Notes under the pieces: generated by a model
The model's input: only the letters and a program-made list of their open reading frames with translations
The model's database searches: none
What the model was told of the DNA's origin: nothing
Translations under genes and position numbers: made by a program
Assembly (NCBI RefSeq): GCF_024347415.1
Contig: NZ_AP025476.1
Span: 2,170,001-2,234,000 of the forward strand
DNA length: 64,000 nt
Direction of reading: 5' to 3'
DNA from: Vibrio crassostreae
GTDB taxonomy: Bacteria; Pseudomonadota; Gammaproteobacteria; Enterobacterales; Vibrionaceae
Part shown: piece by piece, positions 16,686-26,862 of the stretch
Layout of the letters: each line of letters starts with the position of its first letter
Numbering within the stretch: the stretch's first letter is position 1

Positions 16686-17315
16686 TTAGCGGATCATCTG
16701 TTTGGCTTGGTTGATCGAGTGAATAATCGAAACGCGATCAATCCCCTTTTGATTGGAGTCGAGGATTTGAGTCCACGCATCAATCGCTTGTTGATAGCGC
16801 ATGCTGATGAAATGATCGGTCGCAATCAGCATCAATGCCGTACGATCATTGGGATCAAGCTGCATTGAGTGATCCAATAACGCATTCACGTCATCGCTCA
16901 TCGTTTGAGAGCTGAGGTAATAAAGTGCGGTTGCTTTGGCCGCATAAAGGCCCGATGGTGCTTGAGGATCCAATCGAATCGCGTAGTCATAACAGGTGAA
17001 CGCTGCATCAAACTCTCCTTTCTGCATATACACACCACCCAGCTTAAACCACAAATCGGATTGATTCGGATCTTGTTTGAGGCTTTGTTGAAGCTCACCT
17101 TCGAAATCTGTTGCCGTGTAACCATTGCTATCATCCAAAGGAAGTTGAGGTGTCTCCTGTTTCATTTGAGACCAGATAAGCACACTCAGAGCCACTGCAG
17201 TAAGGGAAATCACCACATTGCCTTTTAGATGACTACCATTGTCGCTCGCGGCAATAACGACCACGATCAAAAACAGGCTCATTAGTACTAACGCAACCAA
17301 CAACCAGATGTCCAT
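16686..17315 (-). CDS. nrfG: NrfG/CcmI-type TPR protein for cytochrome c maturation
   Basis: A 209-residue inner-membrane protein with two N-terminal helices (MDIWLLVALVLMSLFLIVVV and VVISLTAVALSVLIW) and a periplasmic TPR domain (DLWFKLGGVYMQKGEFDAAFTCYDYAIRLDP is one repeat unit, shown by its W/L/G/Y/A/P spacing). Such proteins hold apocytochrome for the NrfEF lyase. I start at the ATG preceded by AGGAG six bases away; an upstream ATG would add 17 hydrophilic residues. Unlike E. coli, nrfG is not in the nrfEF operon here but on the other side of nrfA, convergent with the rhodanese gene. Confidence 0.85.
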   Translation of the reverse strand: MDIWLLVALVLMSLFLIVVVIAASDNGSHLKGNVVISLTAVALSVLIWSQMKQETPQLPLDDSNGYTATDFEGELQQSLKQDPNQSDLWFKLGGVYMQKGEFDAAFTCYDYAIRLDPQAPSGLYAAKATALYYLSSQTMSDDVNALLDHSMQLDPNDRTALMLIATDHFISMRYQQAIDAWTQILDSNQKGIDRVSIIHSINQAKQMIR

Positions 17316-17424
17316 TCCACACTCCTTTATCAACCCTTTAAGTTTACCACTTTCCCAATCAGGCAATATTGATCGAGACTTAGCTATTAGGATTTACGCC
17401 AATCAGAATAAACGAGCAGACAAT

Positions 17425-17454
17425 AAAAAACCGAGCACTTAGGCTCGGTTTTTT
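17425..17454 (-). terminator. Terminator of gyrA
   Basis: AACCGAGC and GCTCGGTT pair, with six A and six T residues on either side, so it works in both directions. It separates gyrA from nrfG. Confidence 0.85.
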
Positions 17455-17488
17455 CAATGGTAAGCTTAATTACTTAACGTAATCGAGA

Positions 17489-20149
17489 TTACTCAGTATC
17501 TTGCTCGCTATCACTTTCAGAGTCAGAAGCATCTGATGCTTGCTCTTCACTTGATTCAGCAACTTCAGCGTTGATAGTTTCAGCATTTGCTTCTTCAGCA
17601 TCGTCTTCTACAATCTCAGCTTCTTCTACTTCGTCAATACGTTGTAGACCTACAACATTCTCGTCTTCAGCAGTACGAATCAGTGTTACACCTTGAGTGT
17701 TACGACCAACTTGGCTTACTTCCGCTACGCGAGTACGTACTAGTGTACCTGCGTCGGTGATCATCATCATTTCATCGCCTTCTTCAACTTGAACAGCGCC
17801 AACAACTGGGCCGTTACGTTCAGAGACTTTGATAGATACTACACCTTGCGTTGCACGGCCTTTCGTTGGGTATTCTGCTAGCTCAGTACGCTTACCGTAA
17901 CCATTTTGAGTCACAGTTAGGATATCGCCTTCGTTAGAAGGAACAATCAGTGAAACCACTTGATCGTCTTCTGGAAGCTTCATACCACGAACACCAGAGG
18001 CAGTACGGCCCATTGCGCGTACTTTGTCCTCGTTAAAGCGAACAACTTTGCCCGATTTAGAGAACAGCATGATGTCGCTATCACCGTTAGTGATGTCAAC
18101 GCCAATCAGTGAATCGTCGTCACGTAGGTTAACTGCGATTAGGCCGTTAGCACGTACGTTTGCGAATTGATCCAGAGATGTCTTCTTAACTGTACCGTCA
18201 CCTGTTGCCATGAAGATGAATTTCTCGTTAGAGAACTCAGAAACAGGCAGGATAGCCGTGATACGTTCACCTTCTTCTAGAGGAAGAATGTTCACGATAG
18301 GCTTACCACGAGCAGTACGACTTGCTAATGGTAGTTGGTAAACTTTCAGACGGTATGTCTTACCACGAGTAGAGAAACATAGGATGTTATCGTGAGTATT
18401 AGCAACAAGCAGACGCTCAATGTAATCCTCATCTTTCATCTTAGTTGCACTCTTACCTTTACCACCACGACGTTGAGATTCGTAGTCGCTTAGGATTTGG
18501 TACTTAACGTAACCTGCGTTAGAAAGCGTTACTACAACGTCTTCTTGAGCAATCAGCTCTTCCATGTCGATGTCATGAACTGCAGCTGTGATTTCTGTAC
18601 GACGCTCATCGCCATAGATTTCACGTACCGCTTCAAGTTCTTCGCGGATAACTTCCATCAAACGCTCAGTGCTTGCAAGGATGTGCATTAGCTCAGCGAT
18701 TTCTTCTAGAAGTGCTTTGTACTCGTCTAGAATCTTCTCGTGCTCAAGGCCAGTTAGGCGGTGAAGACGAAGTTCTAGAATAGCTTGTGCTTGTGTTTCC
18801 GTTAGGAAGTATTGGCCATCGCGGATGCCGTATTGGTCTTCCAACCAATCAGGACGAGCCGCATCAGTACCAGCACGCTCAAGCATTGAAGCAACGTTAC
18901 CAAGATCCCAACCGCGTGCAACTAAGCCAGCTTTTGCTTCAGCTGGTGTTGGAGCGTTACGAATAAGCTCAATGATTTCGTCGATGTTAGCAAGTGCTAG
19001 AGACAACGCTTCAAGGATGTGTGCACGATCGCGCGCTTTCTTCAGTTCGAAGATAGTACGACGTGTAACAACTTCGCGACGGTGGTCTACGAAGCACTTA
19101 AGCATGTCTTTGATGTTGAACAACTGTGGTTGACCGTTGTTCAACGCAACCATGTTGATACCGAAAGTCGTTTGCAGTTGAGTTTGAGCGTATAGGTTGT
19201 TTAGAACCACTTCGCCTACTGCATCACGCTTACATTCAATAACAATACGCATACCATCTTTATCAGATTCGTCACGCAGTGCACTGATGCCTTCGACTTT
19301 CTTATCTTTAACCAGTTCAGCAATCTTCTCGATCAAACGAGCTTTGTTTACTTGGTAAGGGATCTCAGTAACGATAATGGTTTCTTTACCATTCTTCTCT
19401 ACTTCGATATCCGCTTTTGAACGCATGTAAACCTTACCGCGGCCAGTCTTATAAGCATCAACGATGCCTTTACGACCACTGATAAGTGCTGCTGTTGGGA
19501 AGTCAGGACCAGGAATGTAGTCCATTAGCTCATCAATAGTGATCTCTTCATTATTGATGTAAGCCAAACAGCCATCAACAACTTCACCAAGGTTATGTGG
19601 TGGAATGTTGGTAGCCATACCTACTGCGATACCAGAAGCACCGTTTACCAATAGGTTAGGAATTTTTGTAGGAAGTACTGCTGGAATTTGTTCTGTACCA
19701 TCGTAGTTCGGTACGTAATCCACAGTTTCCTTATCAAGGTCAGCCAGTAGCTCGTGAGCAATTTTCGCCATACGAACTTCGGTATAACGCATTGCAGCCG
19801 CGGAGTCGCCATCGATAGAACCAAAGTTACCTTGGCCATCAACTAGCATGTAACGCAGTGAGAACGGTTGCGCCATACGAACAATTGTATCGTATACAGC
19901 ACTATCACCATGCGGGTGGTATTTACCGATTACATCACCTACTACACGAGCAGACTTTTTATATGGTTTGTTCCAATCATTACCTAGTACATTCATCGCG
20001 AACAAAACGCGGCGGTGTACTGGTTTTAGGCCATCACGCACATCTGGAAGGGCACGACCAACGATGACGGACATCGCGTAGTCTAGGTATGAACCTCTAA
20101 GCTCATCTTCAATATTTACGGGCGTGATCTCTTTCGCTAGATCGCTCAT
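17489..20149 (-). CDS. gyrA: DNA gyrase subunit A
   Basis: Cuts and rejoins DNA to introduce negative supercoils together with GyrB. The 886-residue product has the catalytic Tyr122 ([10 protein letters not shown]) and the quinolone-resistance region with Ser83 and Asp87 ([10 protein letters not shown]), the quinolone-sensitive wild-type residues. The C-terminal beta-pinwheel contains the GyrA box QRRGGKG, and the protein ends in a very acidic Glu/Asp/Ser tail. The gene is monocistronic, with a strong terminator. A short hairpin (CGTATT/AATACG) lies in its untranslated leader near 20180. Confidence 0.98.
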   Translation of the reverse strand: MSDLAKEITPVNIEDELRGSYLDYAMSVIVGRALPDVRDGLKPVHRRVLFAMNVLGNDWNKPYKKSARVVGDVIGKYHPHGDSAVYDTIVRMAQPFSLRYMLVDGQGNFGSIDGDSAAAMRYTEVRMAKIAHELLADLDKETVDYVPNYDGTEQIPAVLPTKIPNLLVNGASGIAVGMATNIPPHNLGEVVDGCLAYINNEEITIDELMDYIPGPDFPTAALISGRKGIVDAYKTGRGKVYMRSKADIEVEKNGKETIIVTEIPYQVNKARLIEKIAELVKDKKVEGISALRDESDKDGMRIVIECKRDAVGEVVLNNLYAQTQLQTTFGINMVALNNGQPQLFNIKDMLKCFVDHRREVVTRRTIFELKKARDRAHILEALSLALANIDEIIELIRNAPTPAEAKAGLVARGWDLGNVASMLERAGTDAARPDWLEDQYGIRDGQYFLTETQAQAILELRLHRLTGLEHEKILDEYKALLEEIAELMHILASTERLMEVIREELEAVREIYGDERRTEITAAVHDIDMEELIAQEDVVVTLSNAGYVKYQILSDYESQRRGGKGKSATKMKDEDYIERLLVANTHDNILCFSTRGKTYRLKVYQLPLASRTARGKPIVNILPLEEGERITAILPVSEFSNEKFIFMATGDGTVKKTSLDQFANVRANGLIAVNLRDDDSLIGVDITNGDSDIMLFSKSGKVVRFNEDKVRAMGRTASGVRGMKLPEDDQVVSLIVPSNEGDILTVTQNGYGKRTELAEYPTKGRATQGVVSIKVSERNGPVVGAVQVEEGDEMMMITDAGTLVRTRVAEVSQVGRNTQGVTLIRTAEDENVVGLQRIDEVEEAEIVEDDAEEANAETINAEVAESSEEQASDASDSESDSEQDTE

Positions 20150-20440
20150 AGAGCCATTTTCCCTCTATAGTCAGATCGTATTTTTGAATACGTATAAGAC
20201 CGAAAAATATAACACAAATTTACCTACGGAGGCATCACTTTCCCTCTCCTTTTACCATCTTGTGACCCTTGTAGCCAATCAATTGATGAAAAATTGCACC
20301 TCCGCATCATATCTTGCTGAAACATGGTCACTTTACATCCAATAAACTAGCAAAATTGTAGATCTTCTGGTCAGCGCGAAAAGGCAAGTTATAATGCCTG
20401 CAATTTCATGGATGCATTATTTAACTTGGAAATGCCGATT

Positions 20441-21151
20441 ATGACTAAATCACAGAACGTAGACCCAGCAGAAATAAAGAAATTCGAAGACATGGCGTCA
20501 CGCTGGTGGGATCTAGAAGGCGAATTTAAGCCGCTACATCAAATCAACCCACTGCGCCTAAATTACGTGTTAGAGAAGACGGAAGGCCTGTTTGGCAAGA
20601 AAGTCCTCGATGTTGGCTGCGGCGGCGGTATTCTTGCAGAAAGCATGGCGGTTGAAGGTGCGATAGTGACTGGCCTAGACATGGGTAAAGAGCCGCTAGA
20701 AGTAGCGCGCCTTCACGCATTGGAAACTGGCACCAAGCTCGATTACATCCAGAGCACTATCGAAGACCACGCAGACCAGAACCCACAGACGTACGATGCG
20801 GTAACGTGCATGGAAATGCTTGAACACGTTCCTGATCCGCAATCTGTTATCACTGCCTGTTCGAAATTGGTGAAACCGGGCGGCCACGTGTTCTTTTCTA
20901 CATTGAACCGTAACTTCAAATCTTACTTGTTTGCGATTGTTGGTGCAGAGAAGCTATTGAAGATTGTTCCTGAAGGCACTCATGAACACGAGAAATTCAT
21001 TCGCCCTGCTGAACTTATCAAGATGGTTGATAACACGCCGCTGCAAGAATTAGGGATTACAGGACTGCACTACAACCCTCTTACGGACACTTACCGTTTA
21101 GGCACAAATGTAGACGTAAACTACATCGTCCACACGCAAAACTTCGGCTAA
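20441..21151 (+). CDS. ubiG: Ubiquinone biosynthesis O-methyltransferase
   Basis: SAM-dependent enzyme that methylates both hydroxyl groups needed in ubiquinone synthesis (2-polyprenyl-6-hydroxyphenol and 3-demethylubiquinol). The 236-residue protein has the SAM-binding glycine motif [16 protein letters not shown] and post-motifs [16 protein letters not shown] and [14 protein letters not shown] use the ATG giving [19 protein letters not shown], which matches the family; an upstream ATG adds 11 residues. It is divergent from gyrA and is followed by a probable terminator. Confidence 0.95.
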   Translation: MTKSQNVDPAEIKKFEDMASRWWDLEGEFKPLHQINPLRLNYVLEKTEGLFGKKVLDVGCGGGILAESMAVEGAIVTGLDMGKEPLEVARLHALETGTKLDYIQSTIEDHADQNPQTYDAVTCMEMLEHVPDPQSVITACSKLVKPGGHVFFSTLNRNFKSYLFAIVGAEKLLKIVPEGTHEHEKFIRPAELIKMVDNTPLQELGITGLHYNPLTDTYRLGTNVDVNYIVHTQNFG

Positions 21152-21199
21152 AAAATATCGGTAGCCCTACCGTAAAACCTTTTGTAAAAAAGACGAATG

Positions 21200-21236
21200 A
21201 AAAGAGTTGCAATTACCATAAGTTTGCGACTTTTTT
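21200..21236 (+). terminator. Probable terminator of ubiG
   Basis: GTTGCAA pairs with TTGCGAC (one G-T pair) across an 11-base loop, followed by six T residues. Confidence 0.65.
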
Positions 21237-21448
21237 CAGTCTAAATTTCGTGCGCTAGCTTCCATTTTGACCACCTCGATTTAAATTTAATCGCCCAAAA
21301 TCCATCGCCTATTTTGGTCAAAGATCAAGGGATTTTTTTTTATGGGCGTGCAAAAATAAAGCATCATTAAAAGCCGACTTTTATACAATCAAGTCACATC
21401 TAACCTCATCAGTTAGTGGTCACTTACAGTTTTTTTTCAATCCACCAC

Positions 21449-21457
21449 TTATCCACA
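21449..21457 (+). promoter_or_regulatory. DnaA box in the nrdA upstream region
   Basis: TTATCCACA is a perfect DnaA box. DnaA regulates nrdAB in E. coli, so a role here is plausible; the site is about 210 bp upstream of the nrdA start. Confidence 0.5.
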
Positions 21458-21526
21458 AGCAACCCAATTTCTTTACCTTGAAAAATATCAGTTGTAGCAC
21501 TATCTTGTAACCCAACAAACAAATGA

Positions 21527-21563
21527 CCCCTATATGTTGTGTTTGAACTACAATATATGGGTA
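21527..21563 (+). promoter_or_regulatory. Tandem NrdR-like boxes upstream of nrdA
   Basis: Two 16-base boxes, CCCCTATATGTTGTGT and CTACAATATATGGGTA, have their centres 21 bp apart, which is two helical turns. The first matches the ACACWATATATWGTGT-type consensus well, the second shares the ACAATATAT core. They lie about 100-130 bp before the nrdA start, where the NrdR repressor would act. Confidence 0.65.
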
Positions 21564-21659
21564 GACCAAGATCACAAAGCCGAAACGTAATTTACAAAAG
21601 TTACACAGAAATACACAAAAACACGGCCTTGTTCAGTTTTGTTAGGGAAATTAAGCAGA

Positions 21660-23942
21660 ATGAACCAACAACTTACTGTTACCAAGCGTAACGGGCGCAA
21701 AGAAACGATCGATCTAGAGAAGATCCATCGCGTGATTACATGGGCAGCTGAAGGCTTGCACAATGTTTCTGTATCACAAGTAGAATTGAAAGCTCACATT
21801 CAGTTTTACGATGGCATCACCACTACTGACATTCATGAGACTATCATCAAGTCGGCAGCGGATTTAATCTCTGAAGAGACTCCTGATTACCAATATCTAG
21901 CAGCACGTCTGTCTGTATTCCACCTACGTAAAAAAGCGTACGGCGAATACGAGCCGCCTGCACTGTATGACCACGTTGCAAAACTGGTTGATATGGGTAA
22001 ATACGATAGCCACCTTATGGAAGACTACACGAAAGCTGAGTTTGACGAGCTTGACGAGTACATCGACCACAAACGTGACTTAGACTTCTCTTACGCAGCG
22101 GTTAAGCAGCTCGAAGGTAAATACTTCGTGCAAAACCGTGTAACGAAAGAAATCTACGAGAGTGCTCAGTTCCTTTACATTTTAGTTGCTGCGTGTTTAT
22201 TCGCTAAGTACCCGAAATCGACTCGTCTTGACTACATCAAACGTTTTTACGACGCATCGTCTACGTTTAAGATTTCTCTACCTACACCGATCATGTCTGG
22301 TGTACGTACGCCTACTCGTCAATTCAGTTCTTGTGTACTGATCGAGTGTGGTGACAGCCTTGATTCTATCAACGCAACAGCAAGCTCAATTGTTCGTTAC
22401 GTATCTCAACGTGCTGGTATTGGTATCAACGCAGGTCGTATCCGTGCGCTTGGTTCTGAAATCCGTAATGGTGAAGCGTTCCACACTGGCTGTATCCCTT
22501 TCTACAAATACTTCCAAACAGCAGTAAAATGTTGTTCTCAAGGTGGTGTTCGTGGTGGCGCAGCAACAGTGTTCTACCCACTATGGCACGGTGAAGTTCA
22601 GTCTCTATTAGTACTGAAAAACAACCGCGGCGTTGAAGAGAACCGTGTTCGTCACATGGATTACGGCGTACAGCTGAACAAGCTTATGTACTCTCGTCTT
22701 GTTCAAGGTGGCAACATCAGCCTGTTCTCACCTTCTGACGTACCTGGCCTTTACGATGCGTTCTTCGAAAACCAAGACCGTTTTGAAGAGCTATACGTTA
22801 AGTACGAAAACGATCCATCAGTGAAGCGTGAAACAGTAAAAGCTGTTGAGCTGTTCTCTCTGCTAATGCAAGAGCGTGCTTCTACTGGTCGTATCTACAT
22901 TCAGAACGTTGACCACTGTAATACACACAGCCCGTTTGATTCTGAAGTTGCACCTGTTCGTCAATCGAACCTATGTCTAGAAATCGCGCTACCAACTAAG
23001 CCGCTTTCTAACGTAGAAGATGACGAAGGCGAAATTGCACTTTGTACGCTTTCAGCATTCAACCTTGGCGCAATCAATGAACTAGACGACCTAGCAGAGC
23101 TTTCTGAACTGGTTGTTCGTGCACTAGATGCACTTCTTGATTACCAAGACTACCCGCTTCCAGCAGCATACAAGTCGACAATGAACCGTCGTACTCTAGG
23201 TGTGGGTGTAATCAACTACGCATACTACCTAGCGAAGAATGGTGTTAAGTACTCTGATGGCAGCGCCAATGGCCTGACTCACCGTACTTTTGAAGCGATT
23301 CAATACCACTTGCTAAAAGCATCTGTTGAACTAGCGAAAGAGCAAGGTCGTTGCCCATCTTTCCACGAGACCAACTACGCGAAAGGCCTACTGCCAATCG
23401 ATACTTACAAGAAAGATATCGACTTAGTATGTGAAGAGCCATTGCACTACGATTGGGATTCTCTACGTGAAGAGATCATGGAGCACGGTCTGCGTAACTC
23501 TACGCTAACAGCGCTTATGCCTTCTGAGACATCGTCTCAAATCTCGAACGCGACTAACGGTATCGAGCCACCACGTGGTTACGTATCAGTGAAAGCATCG
23601 AAAGACGGCATCCTGAAGCAAGTTGTTCCAGATTTCCTAAATCTAAAAGAAAACTACGAGCTACTTTGGAACATTGGTTCTAACGACGGTTACCTACACC
23701 TAGTAGGTATCATGCAAAAATTCGTTGACCAAGCTATCTCTGCAAACACTAACTATGACCCAAGTGTTTACGACAGCGGTAAAGTACCAATGAAGAAGCT
23801 GCTTCAAGACCTACTAACAGCGTACAAGTACGGTGTTAAGACGCTTTACTACCATAACACTCGTGATGGTGCTAAAGACGACCAAGGCGATGCAGTTCAA
23901 GTGCCGGAAGAAGATTGTGAAGGCGGCGGTTGTAAGATCTAA
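21660..23942 (+). CDS. nrdA: Class Ia ribonucleoside-diphosphate reductase alpha subunit
   Basis: Makes dNDPs from NDPs aerobically, with NrdB supplying the radical. The 760-residue length is within one of E. coli NrdA. Visible are the N-terminal ATP-cone (VTKRNGRKETIDLEKIHRV), catalytic cysteines in FSSCVLIECGDS, NLCLEIALPT and EIALCTLSAF, and the C-terminal redox pair in EGGGCKI. The ATG gives MNQQLTVTK, matching the family; AGGG lies in front. The upstream TTG read-through of seven codons is not likely to be used. nrdB follows after about 100 bp. Confidence 0.97.
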   Translation: MNQQLTVTKRNGRKETIDLEKIHRVITWAAEGLHNVSVSQVELKAHIQFYDGITTTDIHETIIKSAADLISEETPDYQYLAARLSVFHLRKKAYGEYEPPALYDHVAKLVDMGKYDSHLMEDYTKAEFDELDEYIDHKRDLDFSYAAVKQLEGKYFVQNRVTKEIYESAQFLYILVAACLFAKYPKSTRLDYIKRFYDASSTFKISLPTPIMSGVRTPTRQFSSCVLIECGDSLDSINATASSIVRYVSQRAGIGINAGRIRALGSEIRNGEAFHTGCIPFYKYFQTAVKCCSQGGVRGGAATVFYPLWHGEVQSLLVLKNNRGVEENRVRHMDYGVQLNKLMYSRLVQGGNISLFSPSDVPGLYDAFFENQDRFEELYVKYENDPSVKRETVKAVELFSLLMQERASTGRIYIQNVDHCNTHSPFDSEVAPVRQSNLCLEIALPTKPLSNVEDDEGEIALCTLSAFNLGAINELDDLAELSELVVRALDALLDYQDYPLPAAYKSTMNRRTLGVGVINYAYYLAKNGVKYSDGSANGLTHRTFEAIQYHLLKASVELAKEQGRCPSFHETNYAKGLLPIDTYKKDIDLVCEEPLHYDWDSLREEIMEHGLRNSTLTALMPSETSSQISNATNGIEPPRGYVSVKASKDGILKQVVPDFLNLKENYELLWNIGSNDGYLHLVGIMQKFVDQAISANTNYDPSVYDSGKVPMKKLLQDLLTAYKYGVKTLYYHNTRDGAKDDQGDAVQVPEEDCEGGGCKI

Positions 23943-24045
23943 ACCGCAATAAACATTAAGACCCCAGAGAAGAGTTATCTTCTCTGGGTTTAAAGCATTA
24001 ACAGGGTCCGTTTTATTACGGGTCTTTAAAGGATTTGAGGCATTT

Positions 24046-25179
24046 ATGGCTTACAGTACTTTTTCTCAGCAAAAAAATGACCAACTAAAAGAACCAATGT
24101 TCTTGGGTCAGTCGGTAAACGTTGCACGTTACGACCAACAAAAATTCGAAATCTTCGAAAAGCTTATCGAGAAGCAGCTTTCTTTCTTCTGGCGACCAGA
24201 AGAAGTAGACGTGTCTAGCGACCGTATCGACTACAACAAGCTTCCTGAGCATGAAAAGCACATCTTCATCTCTAACTTGAAGTACCAAACGCTTCTAGAT
24301 TCTATCCAAGGTCGCAGCCCTAACGTTGCCCTACTTCCATTGGTATCACTACCTGAAGTAGAAACTTGGATTGAGACATGGTCTTTCTCAGAAACGATTC
24401 ACTCTCGTTCTTACACGCACATCATTCGTAACATCGTGAATGATCCAGGCGTAGTATTCGACGACATCGTTGAAAACGAAGAGATCCTGAAGCGTGCTAA
24501 AGACATCGCTTTCTACTACGACGACCTAATCAAGCTGACGGCTGACTACCACCGCTACGGTGAAGGCAACCACAGCATCAACGGCGAAGACGTTAAGATT
24601 TCACTTCACGATCTGAAGAAGAAACTTTACCTATGTCTAATGTCTGTAAACGCACTAGAAGCGATTCGTTTCTACGTAAGTTTCGCATGTTCATTCGCAT
24701 TCGCTGAGCGTGAGCTAATGGAAGGTAACGCGAAGATCATCAAGCTAATCGCTCGTGATGAAGCACTTCACCTTACTGGTACACAGCACATGATCAACTT
24801 GTTACGCAACGGTCAAGATGATTTCGAATTCATGCAGATCGCTGAAGAGTGTAAACAAGAATGTTTCGACCTATTCAAAGAAGCGGCTGAGCAAGAGAAA
24901 GAGTGGGCAGAGTACCTATTCAAAGACGGCTCTATGATTGGTCTGAACAAAGACATTCTTTGCCAATACGTTGAGTATATTACCAATATTCGTATGCAGG
25001 CTGTTGGTCTAGGTACCGCTTACCCAGAAGCAACATCGAACCCAATTCCATGGATTAACGCTTGGTTGTCTTCAGACAACGTGCAAGTTGCTCCACAAGA
25101 AGCAGAAATCAGTTCTTACCTAGTTGGTCAGATCGACAACGAAGTAAAAGCTGACGACTTTGAAGGATTTGAGCTGTAA
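24046..25179 (+). CDS. nrdB: Class Ia ribonucleoside-diphosphate reductase beta subunit
   Basis: Houses the di-iron/tyrosyl-radical cofactor. The 377-residue product carries the iron-ligand segments [15 protein letters not shown] and [15 protein letters not shown], plus a C-terminal tail DDFEGFEL that docks to NrdA. GGATTTGAGG lies just before the start. The stop overlaps the start of the ferredoxin gene (TAATG). Confidence 0.97.
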   Translation: MAYSTFSQQKNDQLKEPMFLGQSVNVARYDQQKFEIFEKLIEKQLSFFWRPEEVDVSSDRIDYNKLPEHEKHIFISNLKYQTLLDSIQGRSPNVALLPLVSLPEVETWIETWSFSETIHSRSYTHIIRNIVNDPGVVFDDIVENEEILKRAKDIAFYYDDLIKLTADYHRYGEGNHSINGEDVKISLHDLKKKLYLCLMSVNALEAIRFYVSFACSFAFAERELMEGNAKIIKLIARDEALHLTGTQHMINLLRNGQDDFEFMQIAEECKQECFDLFKEAAEQEKEWAEYLFKDGSMIGLNKDILCQYVEYITNIRMQAVGLGTAYPEATSNPIPWINAWLSSDNVQVAPQEAEISSYLVGQIDNEVKADDFEGFEL

Positions 25180-25457
25180 TGCCAACAATCAAAATCAACA
25201 AGCTGACTTCAATTGAATCTAACCCTTCAAACACTCTGTTGGAATCAATGGAACAAGCTGGGTTAGAGCCAGAATACAACTGCCGAGATGGCCACTGTGG
25301 CGCTTGCCGCTGCACGTTGGATTCTGGTGAGGTCGAGTACGTTGGTTTTGCAATGGCTTACACGCAAGGTAATGAAATATTACCTTGTATCTGTAAAGCA
25401 AAGACTGAGCTATCGCTGAGTAACGTTATTCATAGAAGCAAGCAAAAACGCGCATAA
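25179..25457 (+). CDS. yfaE: YfaE-type [2Fe-2S] ferredoxin for NrdB cofactor maintenance
   Basis: A 92-residue plant-type ferredoxin with C-x4-C-x2-C (YNCRDGHCGACRC) and a distal Cys (LPCICKAK) binding a [2Fe-2S] cluster. YfaE is known to reduce the di-iron centre of NrdB for tyrosyl-radical regeneration. Translational coupling to nrdB through a one-base overlap supports that role here. Confidence 0.93.
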   Translation: MPTIKINKLTSIESNPSNTLLESMEQAGLEPEYNCRDGHCGACRCTLDSGEVEYVGFAMAYTQGNEILPCICKAKTELSLSNVIHRSKQKRA

Positions 25458-25504
25458 GCCAACTGGCTTTAAGTCACCTTGTTCGAATATCGTCAATAAG
25501 AATT

Positions 25505-25544
25505 AAAAAGGGTCCGCTTCCTTTAGGAATGCGGACCCTTTTTC
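25505..25544. terminator. Bidirectional terminator between yfaE and napF
   Basis: AAAAAGGGTCCGC pairs with GCGGACCCTTTTT around a 13-base loop that itself can pair TTCCTTTAGGAA. T-runs flank it on both strands, so it serves the convergent nrd and napF transcripts. Confidence 0.9.
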
Positions 25545-25582
25545 TATTCGTGTCTTAAGTTCTCAACCACCTAACCAAACGT

Positions 25583-26098
25583 TTATTGCTGAGTCAGGTT
25601 TAGAGTCACCGAGCCAATATAACAAGCGCTTCGGCACTCTCCACAACCATTACACTTATCTTTATCCACTGTAGGCAACTCTCCTACTTCGATGTGTAGC
25701 GCACCTGCTGAACACGCAGTTTGGCATGCTGAGCAATCCATTTGCATGTAATTGTTACAGGTATCGGCAAAGCTTGGCTTGAGGTCGATATAAGGTGTGA
25801 CCGTTGGATGAAGTGCGCCAGTCGTACACACTTCAGTGCATTTGTTACACATAGAACAACTGTTGTAATCCAAATTCAGCAGTGCACTTCCCTCTAGCAT
25901 CTCAATAACGCTATTCGGACACGCTTGCTCACACAGCCCACAACCGTCGCAAAGACGCTCAAACAGCACCTCATCAACCGCTTTTGGCGGTCTTGCATGC
26001 AAGCGCTGTGATATCTCTTCATAATTCACGGCTGCTTTAACCGGTTTAGAAAGTCGAGTTAAGAAACCGCGTCTATTTGAATTTATTTGTTCAGACAT
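25583..26098 (-). CDS. napF: NapF-type polyferredoxin
   Basis: A 171-residue cytoplasmic iron-sulfur protein. It begins with SNRRGFLTRLSK, the twin-arginine-like start seen in NapF, and has four Cys motifs: CDGCGLCEQAC, CSMCNKCTEVC, the NapF-specific C-x7-C-x2-C-x3-C (CNNYMQMDCSACQTAC) and CNGCGECRSAC. NapF is thought to help maturation of periplasmic molybdoenzymes such as NapA. Here it is not in a nap operon but overlaps torD, divergent from dmsABC, so the partner may be DmsA. That partner is inference. Confidence 0.85.
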   Translation of the reverse strand: MSEQINSNRRGFLTRLSKPVKAAVNYEEISQRLHARPPKAVDEVLFERLCDGCGLCEQACPNSVIEMLEGSALLNLDYNSCSMCNKCTEVCTTGALHPTVTPYIDLKPSFADTCNNYMQMDCSACQTACSAGALHIEVGELPTVDKDKCNGCGECRSACYIGSVTLNLTQQ

Positions 26099-26664
26099 TA
26101 GTCGATATATAACTTTTTAGTAGCAACGTTTAAATTATATTCAGATGTTAAATACTTAAACCAATCTATTACATCACTTGATAGCTGCTTATAAAATGAT
26201 AAATCTGATGCTGTATTTAATTTATCCAAATAAAAAGAAGACCAAGGTAATAAATGATACTCAAGCAATTCACTAGCTGAATTAATATTATTATTTTCTA
26301 ACAAATATGCATGGGCAAATAGCATTAAACCAAACTGATCCTCTGGCTCTCTTAATCCTGTGTCCAACTCAATCTGATTCAACTCTAAGAACTGGCGATA
26401 TTCCACAGTCGACGCGCCGAATACAACACGGTCTTTATCTAGGTATACAGAGCCCCAAGGTGGAGCTGGCATGTCTCCAACGCCTTCGAACAAGCGACTA
26501 AATTCCGCAGACAAGGCGCTTTCCTGCTCACTTCTCAGTGCCAGCAGACATTCTTCGGATAGAACTTCACTCTCAACCAAGGCTTCGACAATGGTTAACA
26601 ACTGTTCTTTATTTATCGCTTTATAAAATAGCGAACCCAACAGTTTGTGCGTATCGATAATCAT
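26098..26664 (-). CDS. TorD/DmsD-family molybdoenzyme chaperone
   Basis: A 188-residue all-helical protein resembling TorD/DmsD chaperones, with the landmarks EPEDQFGLMLFAHAYLL and YHLLPWSSFYLDKL (E-P-x-D-x-x-x-x-x and H-x-x-P-W). These proteins bind Tat signal peptides and aid molybdopterin insertion. It lies between napF (one-base overlap) and the divergent dmsA, so DmsA is the probable client. It is somewhat AT-richer than the neighbouring genes. I would not choose between TorD and DmsD by sequence alone. Confidence 0.85.
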   Translation of the reverse strand: MIIDTHKLLGSLFYKAINKEQLLTIVEALVESEVLSEECLLALRSEQESALSAEFSRLFEGVGDMPAPPWGSVYLDKDRVVFGASTVEYRQFLELNQIELDTGLREPEDQFGLMLFAHAYLLENNNINSASELLEYHLLPWSSFYLDKLNTASDLSFYKQLSSDVIDWFKYLTSEYNLNVATKKLYID

Positions 26665-26771
26665 TATTATTTACACCGTAATAGGTTTAAAGATAATTAT
26701 ATTAATTAAACCATTCCATTCTTTGATCTAATTTATACATTCAATTCATAAGATTTAAATTCCATACTTAT

Positions 26772-26785
26772 TTGATGCCTATCAA
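26772..26785. promoter_or_regulatory. Exact-consensus FNR box between torD-napF and dmsABC
   Basis: TTGAT-GCCT-ATCAA is a perfect FNR palindrome. It lies about 80-90 bp before the dmsA start and about 110 bp before torD, so it can activate either or both divergent units under anaerobiosis. Confidence 0.8.
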
Positions 26786-26862
26786 TCAATATTTAAATAT
26801 TAAAAGACAAAAACAAAACTACCTATAAAGTGCTAAACATCAATAACAATAGGCATCTTAGA

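Noticed and set aside
17489..20149. Possible quinolone-resistance changes in GyrA
   Set aside because: Ser83 and Asp87 are both present, so the region looks wild type.
26098..26664. AT-rich torD as evidence of horizontal transfer
   Set aside because: It overlaps napF, faces its likely client dmsA and shares the FNR site; composition alone is not enough.
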